From assembly GCF_015142735.1 (NCBI RefSeq), contig NZ_JACSPN010000020.1:17961-81960 (forward strand): a DNA stretch of 64,000 nucleotides. Reading direction: 5' to 3'. Shown here in pieces: positions 45,896 to 55,205 of this stretch (position 1 is the stretch's first letter; each line of letters begins with the position of its first letter). Source of the DNA: Oerskovia douganii. Lineage in GTDB: Bacteria > Actinomycetota > Actinomycetes > Actinomycetales > Cellulomonadaceae. Below the pieces are notes generated by a model that had not been told where the DNA came from, made no database searches, and was given only the letters and a program-made list of their open reading frames with translations. The translations under genes and the position numbers were made by a program.

Positions 45896-48800
45896 GCCTC
45901 GTCCCACGCGGTCTCGGCGAGCAGATCGTCGGCCGCGGCCGGGTCGGCCAGCGCCGACTCCAGCAGGTGCCGCGCCCCGGGGCGTCCGGCGGCGGTGGCC
46001 AGGCCGCGCGCGAGGCCCGCGGTCGTCGCGGCGTGCACCTCGACCCCACGCCTGCCCGCGCACACCCACCAGTCGACCTCGACGCCCCCCACGAGCAGTG
46101 CGTCGTGCTCGAACCAGCCCCCCGGCGTGCCCGGGACGAGCGCGGCCACCCGGGGGTCGAGCTCCTGGGGCGAGCCGGCGTCGTCGGGCACGGGGACCTC
46201 CGGCGAGCCCGGCGCCGGGAGCAGCGGCAGGTCCAGCAGGTCGGCGAGCGTCGCGGCAGCGTCCTCGGCGTCCTGCCCGTCGGCGACCGGCAGGACCCAC
46301 CGGGTCTGGGCCCACATCGCGCTCGTCGCCACGGCCAGGTCCTCCGCGCGGACGCACGTCGCGGCCGAGCCGCGCAGGCCGGGCAGCCGCTCGGGCAGGT
46401 CGTCGAGCTCCCGTCCGTGGGCCGCGTGCGCGAGCGCGCCCAGCCCCTGCCACACCGCGAGCGCGGCGGGCAGGTCGAGGGGCGTGCCGACGTCGGGCAG
46501 CGCGGCCAGGTACTGCGGCCAGTCGCCCGTGCCCAGGTCGGCCAGGCGGGCCGCGCCGCCCAGCGCGCGCACGACCTCGGCGTCCAGCCCGCGCGTCTGC
46601 GCGGGCGGGTCCGGCAGGAACGGCACGCTCCCCGGCTCGGCCGCGAAGGGCGCACCGAGGTGCCGGCGCAGCCACCACGCGGTGTACGACGGCGCATCCC
46701 CGGTCCGCGGGCCGCCCTGGTTCTGGACGGGGCTGAGCAGGGCCGCACGGGCGTCCTGGTCCTGGGCGATGCGCGCGAGGACCTCGGGCCAGGCGTCGTC
46801 GGCGACGGCGTCGAGGTCGGCGACCGCGTCGAGGTCCCCCACGTAGGCCCCGCCCCCGACCTGCGCGCCGAGGAACGCGAGGTAGTCGGCCCAGCCGTCG
46901 AGCCAGGACTGCGGGTCGTCGGGCTCGTCGGGCAGGTCCGCGTCGGCGTCCCAGGGCGTCAGCACGTCCCGGACACGGTAGACCGACACGTCCGCCTGGA
47001 CGCCCACGGCCCGCAGGACGTCCTCCCCCCAGCGCTCGGTGACGCCGTCGGCGAGCGGGACCAGGCCGTCCAGGTGGTCTGCGGCCCACGACCCGGGCAC
47101 GACGCACTCGCGCCCGGGCGACAGGTCGTCGTCCGCGGTGGGCAGCGGGAGCTCGCCCCACCAGAAGGGGAGGTCCGCCGGCAGGGCGCCCTCCGCGAGG
47201 GCCGCGCGCACGAGGGACAGCACCTGCCCGACGGCGTCGGGCACCGGGTCCGGCCCCTCGCCCCGGGAGCCGGTCGCGTCGAGCGGGCCCGTCGTCGGCG
47301 CGCCGGACGGCTCGCCCCACGGGTCGCGGTCGGTCGCCGGGTCGGTGAGGCGGTCGAGCAGCTCGCCGTCCGCGGCCTCGTCCGCGAGCCGCAGCACGTG
47401 CTCCCGGACCGCGGGCTCGACGAGCAGCCCCCGGGCGGACGACGGCGTCGCCCCCAGCCGCTCCAGCAGGGGGTGCGCGGCCTCGGGGTGGACCAGGCGC
47501 AGGCCCAGCGAGCGGGCGAGCGCGAGCAGGTCGGCGCCGCTCCCGTCGGTGCCGTGCTCCCCGTCGGTCCCCAGGAGCAGGGCGCCCCGCGCACCCCGCA
47601 CGGTGCGGCCGTCCGCGAGCGGGACCGTCACCGCACCGAGCGCGTCGAGCACGCCGGGCTGACCGACGTGCGGCGCGAGCGCCGCGTAGACCTCGCGCCA
47701 CGCAGCAGGACCCATGCCCGCGGGGAGCTCCTCGAGCACGTCCGCCAGGTCACGGGAACGCACCCCGAGGGACCGGGCGACCGCGAGCAGCGGCGACGGG
47801 ACGTCGACCAGGTCCGGCGCCGCACGGCCGAGGACGGCCACGACCGCCGGGTCGCGGCCCACCTCGCCCGCGAGGACCTGGGCGTCACGCGGCGCGACCA
47901 GGTGCAGCGGGCCCGACGACCGGGGGGGCGAGGACCCGTCGGGGGCCGCGTCGGGCGCCGCGTCGGGCGCCGCGTCGGGCGCCGCGTCGGAGACCGCCGG
48001 CACGACGGGTGAGAGGAGCGGGGTGCCGCGCAGCGCGGCGAGCGCGGACTCCCGGACCTGGGCGTCGAGCGCCCCCGCCGGCAGCCCCATGGGGACCAGG
48101 CCGAGGACGGCGGCCCCCCGTTCGGGCGCCACGAGGGCGAGCAGCCTGGCGTACGCCTCGCCCGCAGCCCGGGCGAGGGCCTCCGTGGCCGGGCCGGGAA
48201 GGACGTGCCGACGGCTCGGGTCCAGGGGGAACGACGCGACGAGGAGCGCGGGGACGGTCAGGGGCTCGTCGGTGGGGGTGGGGGCGTGCAGCACGCCGGC
48301 GGCCGGCCCGTCCGCCGCGCGACCGGACCGGGGCGACGCCCACAGCAGGCTCCACCCGACGTGCCGCTGCTCGACCGGGAGCAGGTCGAGCACGTGCGGG
48401 TCGAGGACCCCACGCTCGCGCACGACCGTCCAGCGCGCGGCCACGTCGTGCAGGCGCCGCGACCGGACGGCCCCGTCCTCGCCCTCGACCTCGACCAGGA
48501 CCTCGCCCAATGCCGGCAGGGCGAGGAGCAGCGCGTCGTCGACCTCGTCGACCTGTCGACGGACCGCGTCGACCGCCGCCGCGTCCCGCAGCCGGAGCGC
48601 GACCACGGTGTCAGGAGACCCCGTCGACCCGCCGCCCTCGGCAGGTGGCAGCGCGTCGGCCGCGAACGGCAGGCGCAGCACGGGCAGGGCGTCGCCCCGC
48701 TCGCGGGCCGCCGTCTCGAGGCGGTCGGCCGCCGCCGACCCCGACGCCTCGCGCGCCGCCGCGACCACCTCGTCCAGGGCTGCGCGTGTGCGGTCCAGGG

Positions 48801-49263
48801 AGAACACGACGCCCCCGAGGGTCGACCGCACCGACACCTCGTCCGCGACGGACCGCACCGCGGCGAAGCCGACCCCGAACCGGCCCACCCGCCCGGGCGG
48901 GCCGTCCGCGGCAGGAGGCTCCGCCGTCGGGCCGGACCGGTCGGCGACCTTGGCCGAGGCCCGCATCGAGGCCAACGACGCGACCCCGTCGGCGTCCAGG
49001 GGTGCGCCCGAGTTCTCCGCCACGAGCCACCACGCACCCGCCGCGTCGCGCACGAGGCGCAGCACCAGGCGTCCCGGGACGCCCGCGTGCGCCGCGGCGT
49101 CCGCCGCGTTCTGCGCGAGCTCGACGACCACGCGGTCGCGGTAGTAGCCGCGGGCGTGGTCCTCCTCGGTGTTCGCGTCCTCCCGGAACCGCGTCGGGGA
49201 CGCGAGCCACGCCTCCGTGACGGCTCGGCGAAGAGCCGAGGTCCCGAAGGCGTCCCCCGTCAC
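45892..49263 (-). CDS. Sacsin-like GHKL ATPase protein
   Basis: Large cytoplasmic protein, 1123 aa. The N-terminal about 200 residues form an Hsp90/sacsin-type ATPase: VVVELAQNAADAAAH (Mg-binding Asn), WWLVAENSGAPLDADGV (Asp/Gly adenine site) and GRFGVGFAAVRSVADEVSV (ATP-lid glycine loop). The remaining 900 residues have no domain I recognise and contain acidic Ala/Pro-rich linkers with two tandem-repeat tracts (AAPD and LDAVAD units). The GTG at 49263 overlaps the DUF3027 stop. A chaperone-like role is inferred from the ATPase fold only. Confidence 0.8.
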   Translation of the reverse strand: MTGDAFGTSALRRAVTEAWLASPTRFREDANTEEDHARGYYRDRVVVELAQNAADAAAHAGVPGRLVLRLVRDAAGAWWLVAENSGAPLDADGVASLASMRASAKVADRSGPTAEPPAADGPPGRVGRFGVGFAAVRSVADEVSVRSTLGGVVFSLDRTRAALDEVVAAAREASGSAAADRLETAARERGDALPVLRLPFAADALPPAEGGGSTGSPDTVVALRLRDAAAVDAVRRQVDEVDDALLLALPALGEVLVEVEGEDGAVRSRRLHDVAARWTVVRERGVLDPHVLDLLPVEQRHVGWSLLWASPRSGRAADGPAAGVLHAPTPTDEPLTVPALLVASFPLDPSRRHVLPGPATEALARAAGEAYARLLALVAPERGAAVLGLVPMGLPAGALDAQVRESALAALRGTPLLSPVVPAVSDAAPDAAPDAAPDAAPDGSSPPRSSGPLHLVAPRDAQVLAGEVGRDPAVVAVLGRAAPDLVDVPSPLLAVARSLGVRSRDLADVLEELPAGMGPAAWREVYAALAPHVGQPGVLDALGAVTVPLADGRTVRGARGALLLGTDGEHGTDGSGADLLALARSLGLRLVHPEAAHPLLERLGATPSSARGLLVEPAVREHVLRLADEAADGELLDRLTDPATDRDPWGEPSGAPTTGPLDATGSRGEGPDPVPDAVGQVLSLVRAALAEGALPADLPFWWGELPLPTADDDLSPGRECVVPGSWAADHLDGLVPLADGVTERWGEDVLRAVGVQADVSVYRVRDVLTPWDADADLPDEPDDPQSWLDGWADYLAFLGAQVGGGAYVGDLDAVADLDAVADDAWPEVLARIAQDQDARAALLSPVQNQGGPRTGDAPSYTAWWLRRHLGAPFAAEPGSVPFLPDPPAQTRGLDAEVVRALGGAARLADLGTGDWPQYLAALPDVGTPLDLPAALAVWQGLGALAHAAHGRELDDLPERLPGLRGSAATCVRAEDLAVATSAMWAQTRWVLPVADGQDAEDAAATLADLLDLPLLPAPGSPEVPVPDDAGSPQELDPRVAALVPGTPGGWFEHDALLVGGVEVDWWVCAGRRGVEVHAATTAGLARGLATAAGRPGARHLLESALADPAAADDLLAETAWDEA
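46798..46833 (-). repeat. 18-bp tandem duplication in sacsin-like gene
   Basis: Two 18-bp units differing at one base encode LDAVAD twice. Confidence 0.85.
47939..47990 (-). repeat. 12-bp tandem repeat in sacsin-like gene
   Basis: About four units of a 12-bp repeat encode AAPD copies in a linker; a likely slippage-prone, length-variable tract. Confidence 0.85.
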
Positions 49264-50261
49264 CGGGCCGGCTCGTCCGGGTCCGGGTCCTGCGCCGAGG
49301 CGTCCTGCGCCGTCTCCGGTGCGTCGCTCCGTGCCGTCGACCCGCCCGGCTCCGGGAGCGAGATCTGCGACAGCGCGAGCTCGATGCTCGCCGCCGCCTC
49401 GGCCGACCGCTCGGCCGTGGGGGCGGACGAGGGTGCGGCGGCCGTGGCGTCTGCCGCGCGCGCCGCGTCGAGGAGCTGCACGATCTCGACGTCCATCTCG
49501 TCGATCAGGGGGTCCGCCGCGGGCCAGTCCGTCGGGTGCGGCTCGACGTCCGTCTCCGAGTGCGCACCGCACCCGTGGTCGAGGCTCACGACCTTGCCGT
49601 CGTCGGGCGACCAGGCGTTGGCGCACACGCCGAAGACCTGCCCCAGGGCTCCCTGCAGCGGGACCAGGAAGCCGCACGAGCTGCAGTCGGCCCCCGAGAC
49701 GACGGCGCCCGGCGCCGTCGGACCACGCGTCCCGCGGTACCAGCGCTCCGCGGCCTCGTCGCGGCCCTCGGGCGAGAGCACCCGCGCACGAGCCAGCGCG
49801 AGCTCCTCGATCGCGACCGCGTCCTGCTCCTCGTCGCCCGTGGGGACGTAGCCGGGCTCGAGCCGCGGGTCGTCCGCCTGGAACGGCAGCACGTCGCCCA
49901 CGCCGATGTCGCCGGGGCGCAGACGCTCCGACCACGGCAGCCACTCGGGCGCGAGGATCGACCCCTCGCCCGGCAGGAGCTCGACCTCGCACACCGTCGC
50001 GGTCCGGCCCCGCGGGACGCGGGCCAGCGTCACCGTCCAGCGCCACCCCCGGTACCCGGCCATGGTGCAGGCGAACTGGTGGGAGATGAGACGGTCCTCC
50101 TCGACGACCGTCCCCAGGTGCTCGCCCACGTCCCCGACGTGCTCGGCGACCTGCTCCGCCGCAGCACGCGCCAGGTCCACCGCGCCCATGAGCACGGCGT
50201 CCTTGGCGGCGCGCGCGCTCACACGACGGGTCGAACCTTCAGCAGCGGCCACGGCAGCCAT
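49260..50261 (-). CDS. DUF3027 family protein
   Basis: 333-aa soluble protein of an actinobacterial family of unknown function. The hallmark region carries CSSCGFLVPLQGALGQVFGVC, followed by ANAWSPDDGKVVSLDHGCGAHSE: four cysteines plus His that could hold a metal. The N-terminal RLISHQFACTMAGYRGWRW is also typical. The C-terminal 80 residues are Ala/Ser/Asp-rich and disordered. ATG 50261 is one base after the cold-shock gene stop and has GGAGG in that gene's last codons, so translation is coupled. Confidence 0.88.
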   Translation of the reverse strand: MAAVAAAEGSTRRVSARAAKDAVLMGAVDLARAAAEQVAEHVGDVGEHLGTVVEEDRLISHQFACTMAGYRGWRWTVTLARVPRGRTATVCEVELLPGEGSILAPEWLPWSERLRPGDIGVGDVLPFQADDPRLEPGYVPTGDEEQDAVAIEELALARARVLSPEGRDEAAERWYRGTRGPTAPGAVVSGADCSSCGFLVPLQGALGQVFGVCANAWSPDDGKVVSLDHGCGAHSETDVEPHPTDWPAADPLIDEMDVEIVQLLDAARAADATAAAPSSAPTAERSAEAAASIELALSQISLPEPGGSTARSDAPETAQDASAQDPDPDEPAR

Positions 50262-50262
50262 G

Positions 50263-50646
50263 TCATGCCTCCAGGTCGTCGGCGACGGCGCGCAGCACCT
50301 TGGCGAGCTGGGCTCCCTGCGCGGCATCCGGGTAGCGGCCACGGCGCAGCGAGCCGCCGACCTTGTCCATGACCTTGATGAGGTCCTCGATCACGACCCC
50401 CAGGTCCTCGGCCGGGCGGCGCTGGGCCTTGGCCACGGACGGCGCAGGGTCGAGGAGCTTGATCGCGAGCGCCTGCGGGCCCCGACGGCCGTCGGCCACG
50501 CCGAACTCGACCCGGGCACCGGGCTTGGGCGCAGCCGCGCCCTCGGGCAGAGCGGAAGCGTGCAGGAAGACCTCGTCGCCCTCATCGCTCGCGATGAAGC
50601 CGAACCCTCGTTCGGTATCGAACCACTTGACCTTGCCGGTGGGCAC
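50263..50646 (-). CDS. Cold-shock domain protein with C-terminal extension
   Basis: 127 aa. Residues 1-65 are a cold-shock OB fold binding single-stranded RNA/DNA: MPTGKVKWFDTERGFGFI with RNP1 and DEVFLHASAL with RNP2. The extra 60-residue helical C-terminus is typical of the long mycobacterial CspB-type proteins. First gene of a four-gene operon (DUF3027, sacsin-like, MFS downstream). Confidence 0.93.
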   Translation of the reverse strand: MPTGKVKWFDTERGFGFIASDEGDEVFLHASALPEGAAAPKPGARVEFGVADGRRGPQALAIKLLDPAPSVAKAQRRPAEDLGVVIEDLIKVMDKVGGSLRRGRYPDAAQGAQLAKVLRAVADDLEA

Positions 50647-50723
50647 GTGAACCTCGTTTGTGCTCGTGGGGAATCAGAACTCCCAGGTTACCGGGACAGC
50701 GCCCGTGCAGTCGCATCGCCGGG

Positions 50724-50760
50724 CCGGGCGCCGCCCGGCGCGCAGCAGACGGCGCCCCGG
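50724..50760 (-). terminator. Hairpin terminator of tetR
   Basis: CCGGGCGCCG (50724-50733) pairs with CGGCGCCCCGG (50750-50760) with one bulged C; about 20 bp past the TetR stop. Confidence 0.6.
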
Positions 50761-50780
50761 GCGCCCGTCCCCGGGCGGTC

Positions 50781-51440
50781 TCAGCGGGGCTCGAGCGCCC
50801 CGAGGACCGTGGCCGACGCACCGGCGGCCAGCAGGCGACCGCGCACAGCCGCGGCCGCGAGCGCGTACGGGCGCTCGTCGCCCAGGAGCAGGGACCGGGC
50901 GTTGGCCGCCTCGTAGAGCGCCAGGAGCTCGAAGGCCAGCAGCTCGGCCTCGTCCTGGTCGATCGTGAGCTCGCCCGCGGTGATCGCCGCCCGCACCTGC
51001 ACCTCGACGTACCCGTTCCAGTCGGTGTGCGCCGCCCGCACTGCGTCGCTCACGGGCCCGGGCTTGGAGTCGACGTCCGCCGCGGTCGCGGCGAAGAAGC
51101 AGCCGCCGGGGAAGACGCGGTCCCGGGAGTAGACCAGGGCGTTGCGCAGCAGCGCGACCAGGCGCCGGAGCCCTCGGGGCTCGGCGCGGGCGGGCTCGAC
51201 GATCGTGGCGAGGAAGATCTCCCTGGCCGCGGCGACCGTGGCGAGCTGCAGCCCTTCCTTGCCGTGGAAGAGCGTGGCGACGCTGCTCTTGCTGCGGCCC
51301 GACTCCTCGGCCAGGCGGCCGATCGTCAGTCCGTCGAGCCCTTCGACCGAGGCGAGGTCGGTCGCCCGGGTCAGGACGGCCTGGCGCGACGCGTCGCCAC
51401 GGATGCGTCGGCCGTCGCGGGCAGGAGGAGGGGTCGGCAT
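50781..51440 (-). CDS. TetR family repressor
   Basis: 219-aa regulator. The N-terminal HTH spans residues 15-60: RQAVLTRATDLASVEGLDGL, then IGRLAEESGRSKSSVATLFHGKEGL. The C-terminal TetR ligand domain includes FPGGCFFAATAADVDSKPG, seen in the TetR_C group linked to small hydrophobic ligands. Start ATG 51440. Divergent from an alpha/beta hydrolase gene; a 12-bp perfect palindrome in the 73-bp gap is the likely operator for both. Confidence 0.9.
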   Translation of the reverse strand: MPTPPPARDGRRIRGDASRQAVLTRATDLASVEGLDGLTIGRLAEESGRSKSSVATLFHGKEGLQLATVAAAREIFLATIVEPARAEPRGLRRLVALLRNALVYSRDRVFPGGCFFAATAADVDSKPGPVSDAVRAAHTDWNGYVEVQVRAAITAGELTIDQDEAELLAFELLALYEAANARSLLLGDERPYALAAAAVRGRLLAAGASATVLGALEPR

Positions 51441-51450
51441 CCCCCTAGCG

Positions 51451-51490
51451 TACGAACGATCGATCACATAGTCTACAAACGAACGTTCGT
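51451..51490. promoter_or_regulatory. TetR operator region
   Basis: ACGAACGTTCGT (51479-51490) is a perfect palindrome, and a degenerate second copy, ACGAACGATCG, lies at 51452-51462. Both sit between divergent tetR and hydrolase starts, where a repressor would block both promoters. Confidence 0.75.
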
Positions 51491-51513
51491 ATTTCTTACT
51501 GGAGGGGTCCGTC

Positions 51514-52479
51514 ATGCTGTCCACCCTGGTCGGCCGCAGCCTGCGGGCCGCCGCCACCGTGTCCCCCGCGCTCGCCGGTCGCCTCGCGCTGCGCGCCTTC
51601 TTCACCACCGCACCGCGCCTGCCCGTGCGTGACGACGACGCCGTCACCCACCACGCCGCACGCCGGTCCTGGCTCCTCGCACGTGGCCGCGAGCTCGCCG
51701 TCCACGAGTGGGGCACGGGCGACCGCGTCGTGCTCGTGCTCCACGGGTGGCGCGGGCGCGCCTCGCAGCTCGCCCCTCTCGTGCGGGAGCTGGTGGCCGA
51801 GGGGTTCCGTGTCGTGTCGTTCGACGCCCCGGCGCACGGATCGTCCCCGGACGGTCCGGCCGACATCCGCGACTGGGTCGCAGCCGCCGAGGGCCTGCAC
51901 CGGGCCCACGGCCCGTTCGACGCGATCGTCGGTCACTCCCTGGGAGGCCTCGCCGCGCTCACCGCGGCCCGCTCGACCGTGCCGACCGGTCGCGTCGCCG
52001 TCGTCGCCGGCGTCGGGCGCCCGGACCCGTTCCTCACCGAGTTCACCCGCACGCTCGGCCTGGACGACGCCACCCGCACCCACCTGGAGAGGGCCTTCCA
52101 CGCCAGGGTCGGCGAGTCGCGAGAGTCCGCCGCCGAGCGCTACGACGCCGTCGCGCACCCCCTGCCCGCCGGGACCGAGCTGCTCGTCGTGCACGACCGG
52201 GACGACCGCCGGATGCCCGACCACGACGCGGTGCGGCTGCACGACGCCCACGCAGGAAGGTCCCGCCTGGTGCGCACCGCCGGGCTCGGCCACACCCGCC
52301 TGCTGTCGTCCGACGTCGCCCTCGACGCCCTCACCGCGTTCGCCACGGGCGGGCTCGCGGCCGTCGACGCCCTCGACGCCGGGCAGGAGGCCCGGCAGGT
52401 CCGGGAACCCGGGCCGGACCCGGTGTGCACGACCCCGGGTGACGACCGCCGGGTCGCGGCAGGGACGACCGGGCGCTGA
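51514..52479 (+). CDS. Alpha/beta-fold hydrolase
   Basis: 321-aa hydrolase. Oxyanion strand VLVLHGWRGRASQL near 72-85, VVSFDAPAHGSSP, nucleophile elbow VGHSLGG, acid near VVHDRDDRRMP and catalytic His in AGLGHTRLL: a full Ser-His-Asp triad. The C-terminal 40 residues are a disordered tail. GGAGGGG precedes the ATG. Under control of the adjacent TetR; esterase or lipase-like activity inferred, substrate unknown. Confidence 0.9.
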   Translation: MLSTLVGRSLRAAATVSPALAGRLALRAFFTTAPRLPVRDDDAVTHHAARRSWLLARGRELAVHEWGTGDRVVLVLHGWRGRASQLAPLVRELVAEGFRVVSFDAPAHGSSPDGPADIRDWVAAAEGLHRAHGPFDAIVGHSLGGLAALTAARSTVPTGRVAVVAGVGRPDPFLTEFTRTLGLDDATRTHLERAFHARVGESRESAAERYDAVAHPLPAGTELLVVHDRDDRRMPDHDAVRLHDAHAGRSRLVRTAGLGHTRLLSSDVALDALTAFATGGLAAVDALDAGQEARQVREPGPDPVCTTPGDDRRVAAGTTGR

Positions 52480-52560
52480 GGCCGCCGCGGGTGCCTGCGT
52501 ACCGTCCGCGCCTCGGGGACACGTGAGGGGCGCGCCCCCGACCCGCGTAGCATCGGACGA

Positions 52561-55155
52561 ATGGCCTCAACGCCTCCGGCTCCGCGCCGGACCTTCCCCG
52601 AGGCTCTTCGCTCCCGCAGCGACGAGCACCTCGTCGCGCTGCTGCTGCAGCGCCCTGACCTGGCCACTCCTTCGCCGTCGACGCTGCGCTCGCTCGCAGC
52701 ACGCGCCACCAGCCGTACCAGCCTGGACCGGGCGATCACCCGGCTCGACGCCCTCGAGCTCCAGGTGCTCGAGTCCGTGCTCGTCCTCGGGGACCTCGCC
52801 CCGGCCCCGCGGGCCACGACGCCCCGCGGCCGCCGCGCACCGAACCCCTCCCACCCGGGCGACGACGCCGGGTCGACCGTCACCGTGGACAGGGTCCTCG
52901 ACGCGCTCGGCGCGGGTCCCGCGGACGCCCCCGTCGTGCGGGCCGCGGTCGCGCACCTCGAGGAGGCCGCGCTGCTGTGGGACCGCGACCCCTCGCCGGG
53001 CACCGACCTCGCGGTCTCCCCCGGCCTGTCCGAGGTCCTGGGCCCCTACCCGGCGGGCCTGGGCCCCGCCGACCCGTCCTCCCCGCTCTCCCCGGCACCC
53101 ACGGGGGAACCGCCGGTCCCCCTCGACGAGATCCTGGCCGACGCACCGCCCGGGGCGCGCAGCATCCTCGACGCCCTCACGTGGGGGCCGCCCGTCGGGG
53201 TGGCGCCGCGCGCCGACCCCGTGGGCCGCGAGGCGACGACGTGGCTCCTGCGCCGTCGCCTGCTGCTCGCGTCCGACGAACGCCACGTGGTCCTGCCGCG
53301 CGAGGTCGCCCTCGCGCTGCGGGGTGGACGCACGCACGCCCGCCCTCTCGCGCATCCGCCCGAGCCCGAGTCCCCGCACTTCGCGGACGACACCATCGCC
53401 GCGGAGGCCGCGCGCGCCGCACAGGACGTGGTGCGGCTCGTCGCCCACCTCCTCGCCCTCTGGCAGGCCTCCCCGCCCCCCGTCCTGCGGGCGGGCGGCC
53501 TGGGCGTGCGCGACCTGCGCCGCCTCGCGACGACCCTCGAGGTCGAGGAACCGACCGCGGCGTTCGTCGCCGAGCTGGCCCTCGCCGCGGGCCTCGTGGC
53601 CGACGACGGCGAGGACCCGCCCTCGTTCACGGTCACGGTCGCGGGCGAGGACTGGCTCGACCTGCCCCTGACCGGCCGGTGGGCGGTGCTCGCCGCAGCC
53701 TGGGCCGCGTCGGGCCGGACGCCGTGGACCGTGGGCAGCCGCGACGACCGCGGCACGCTGCGGGCAGCGCTCGAACCGGACCTGAGCCGCCCCTGGGTCC
53801 GACGCCTGCGGCTCGACCTGCTGTCCGCGCTCGCCGACCGGCCGGGCGCGGCCCTGACGTCGGGCGACCTCCTGGAGATCCTGCGCTGGGGCTCGCCCCG
53901 GGCCGTCCCGCCGGTCCAGGCGATCGAGGGCCTCCTGCACGAGGCACACCTGCTGGGCGCCACGGGGGTCGGGGCGCTCGCCCCGACGGGCCGGGCGCTC
54001 CTGCTGCCCGACGGCGCCGCGCCCGTCGCGGGGACCGGGTCGCCCGTCGCGTCGCACCGGCCCGGCAGGGTGGCCGGGCCGGCCGGCCCCGTGCCGTCGG
54101 CGCTCGAGTCGGCGCTCGCGACCGCGCTCGACTCGGTCCTGCCGCCCGAGGTCGACGACCTGCTGCTCCAGGGAGACCTCACGGGGATCGTGCCCGGTCG
54201 GCCGAGCACGGCCCTCGAGCGGCTCCTCGAGGACGCCGCCGAGGTCGAGTCCCGCGGCGCCGCGATCACGGTCCGCTTCACACCGGAGTCCCTCACGCGC
54301 GCGTTCGACGCGGGCCGTTCCGCGGAGGACCTGCTGGCCGAGCTCGCGGCGCACTCGCGCACCCCGCTCCCCCAGCCGCTCGACTACCTCGTCCGGGACA
54401 CGGCCAGGCGTCACGGGCGCCTGCGCGTCGGGACCGCGTCGAGCTACGTGCGCGCCGAGGACCCCGCACTCCTCACGGGCCTCGTCGAGGACCCGTCGCT
54501 GCGGCACCTGTCGCTGTTCCGCATCGCCCCCACGGTCCTGGTGGCGCTCGTCCCCGCGGCGACCCTCCAGGCTGCGCTGCGCGACCGCGGGCTCGCGTCG
54601 ACCGTCGAGGGCCCGGACGGGCGGGTCGTGCGGACCGAGCGCCTGCGGTCCGCCGCCCGCTCCCGCACGGGCGGGCGACGCCCGCTGGACACTGCCACCC
54701 GGGGGCGCTCCGACGTCGGGCCGGGGTGGGCCACCGAGGACGCCACCGTGGCGGACGAGGCCGCCCGACGCGACCGGTACGCCGAGCTCGTCCCGCGCCT
54801 GCGCGCCGCCGACGACGCGGCGCTCGCCGCGCCCCCGGTCTCGGCGACCCACCCCGACGTCCCGCCCGAGCCCCGCGGAACAACAGAACCCCCTGCGGCG
54901 TTGGGACTCCTGCGCGACGCGATCGACGCGGGCGACCACGTGGTGCTCGAGACGATCGACCCCACCGGGCAACCCGTCCGGCGCCGCGTGAAGCCCCTGG
55001 TCCTCGAAGGCGGGCGGTTGCGGGCCCTCGACCCCGCCCGCGACGCCGAGCTCACCGTGGCCGTCCACCGCATCGCGGGCGTCTTCACCGACGCCCCCGC
55101 CCCCGCCCAGGACGCCCCGGCGGACTCCCCCTCGGGAGCCCCGTCGGAGAGCTGA
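52561..55155 (+). CDS. Helicase-associated domain protein (XPB partner)
   Basis: 864 aa, matching the actinobacterial protein encoded beside XPB helicase (helicase C-terminal/XPB N-terminal-associated domain family). The start FPEALRSRSDEHLVALLLQRPDL and the late block GRLRVGTASSYVRAEDPALL with LFRIAPTVLVALVPAATL recall the XPB/Ssl2 DNA-damage-recognition region. Central parts are Ala/Leu-rich helices with low-complexity linkers. No ATPase motif of its own. It likely partners the helicase 50 bp downstream in nucleotide-excision-type repair; the partnership is inferred from adjacency. Confidence 0.85.
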   Translation: MASTPPAPRRTFPEALRSRSDEHLVALLLQRPDLATPSPSTLRSLAARATSRTSLDRAITRLDALELQVLESVLVLGDLAPAPRATTPRGRRAPNPSHPGDDAGSTVTVDRVLDALGAGPADAPVVRAAVAHLEEAALLWDRDPSPGTDLAVSPGLSEVLGPYPAGLGPADPSSPLSPAPTGEPPVPLDEILADAPPGARSILDALTWGPPVGVAPRADPVGREATTWLLRRRLLLASDERHVVLPREVALALRGGRTHARPLAHPPEPESPHFADDTIAAEAARAAQDVVRLVAHLLALWQASPPPVLRAGGLGVRDLRRLATTLEVEEPTAAFVAELALAAGLVADDGEDPPSFTVTVAGEDWLDLPLTGRWAVLAAAWAASGRTPWTVGSRDDRGTLRAALEPDLSRPWVRRLRLDLLSALADRPGAALTSGDLLEILRWGSPRAVPPVQAIEGLLHEAHLLGATGVGALAPTGRALLLPDGAAPVAGTGSPVASHRPGRVAGPAGPVPSALESALATALDSVLPPEVDDLLLQGDLTGIVPGRPSTALERLLEDAAEVESRGAAITVRFTPESLTRAFDAGRSAEDLLAELAAHSRTPLPQPLDYLVRDTARRHGRLRVGTASSYVRAEDPALLTGLVEDPSLRHLSLFRIAPTVLVALVPAATLQAALRDRGLASTVEGPDGRVVRTERLRSAARSRTGGRRPLDTATRGRSDVGPGWATEDATVADEAARRDRYAELVPRLRAADDAALAAPPVSATHPDVPPEPRGTTEPPAALGLLRDAIDAGDHVVLETIDPTGQPVRRRVKPLVLEGGRLRALDPARDAELTVAVHRIAGVFTDAPAPAQDAPADSPSGAPSES

Positions 55156-55205
55156 CCCCCGCACCACCCCGCGTCACGACACGGCGCACCACCGGAAGGA
55201 CGCAC

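Noticed and set aside
44087..46846. Very long plus-strand open frame (over 900 codons) opposite the MFS and sacsin-like genes
   Set aside because: Arg/Ala/Pro/Gly-rich shadow of a real GC-rich minus-strand gene; no domain, no ribosome site.
45892..50046. Start of the sacsin-like protein at 50046
   Set aside because: The extra 260 residues lie inside DUF3027 in another frame; the GTGA overlap at 49263 is the natural start.
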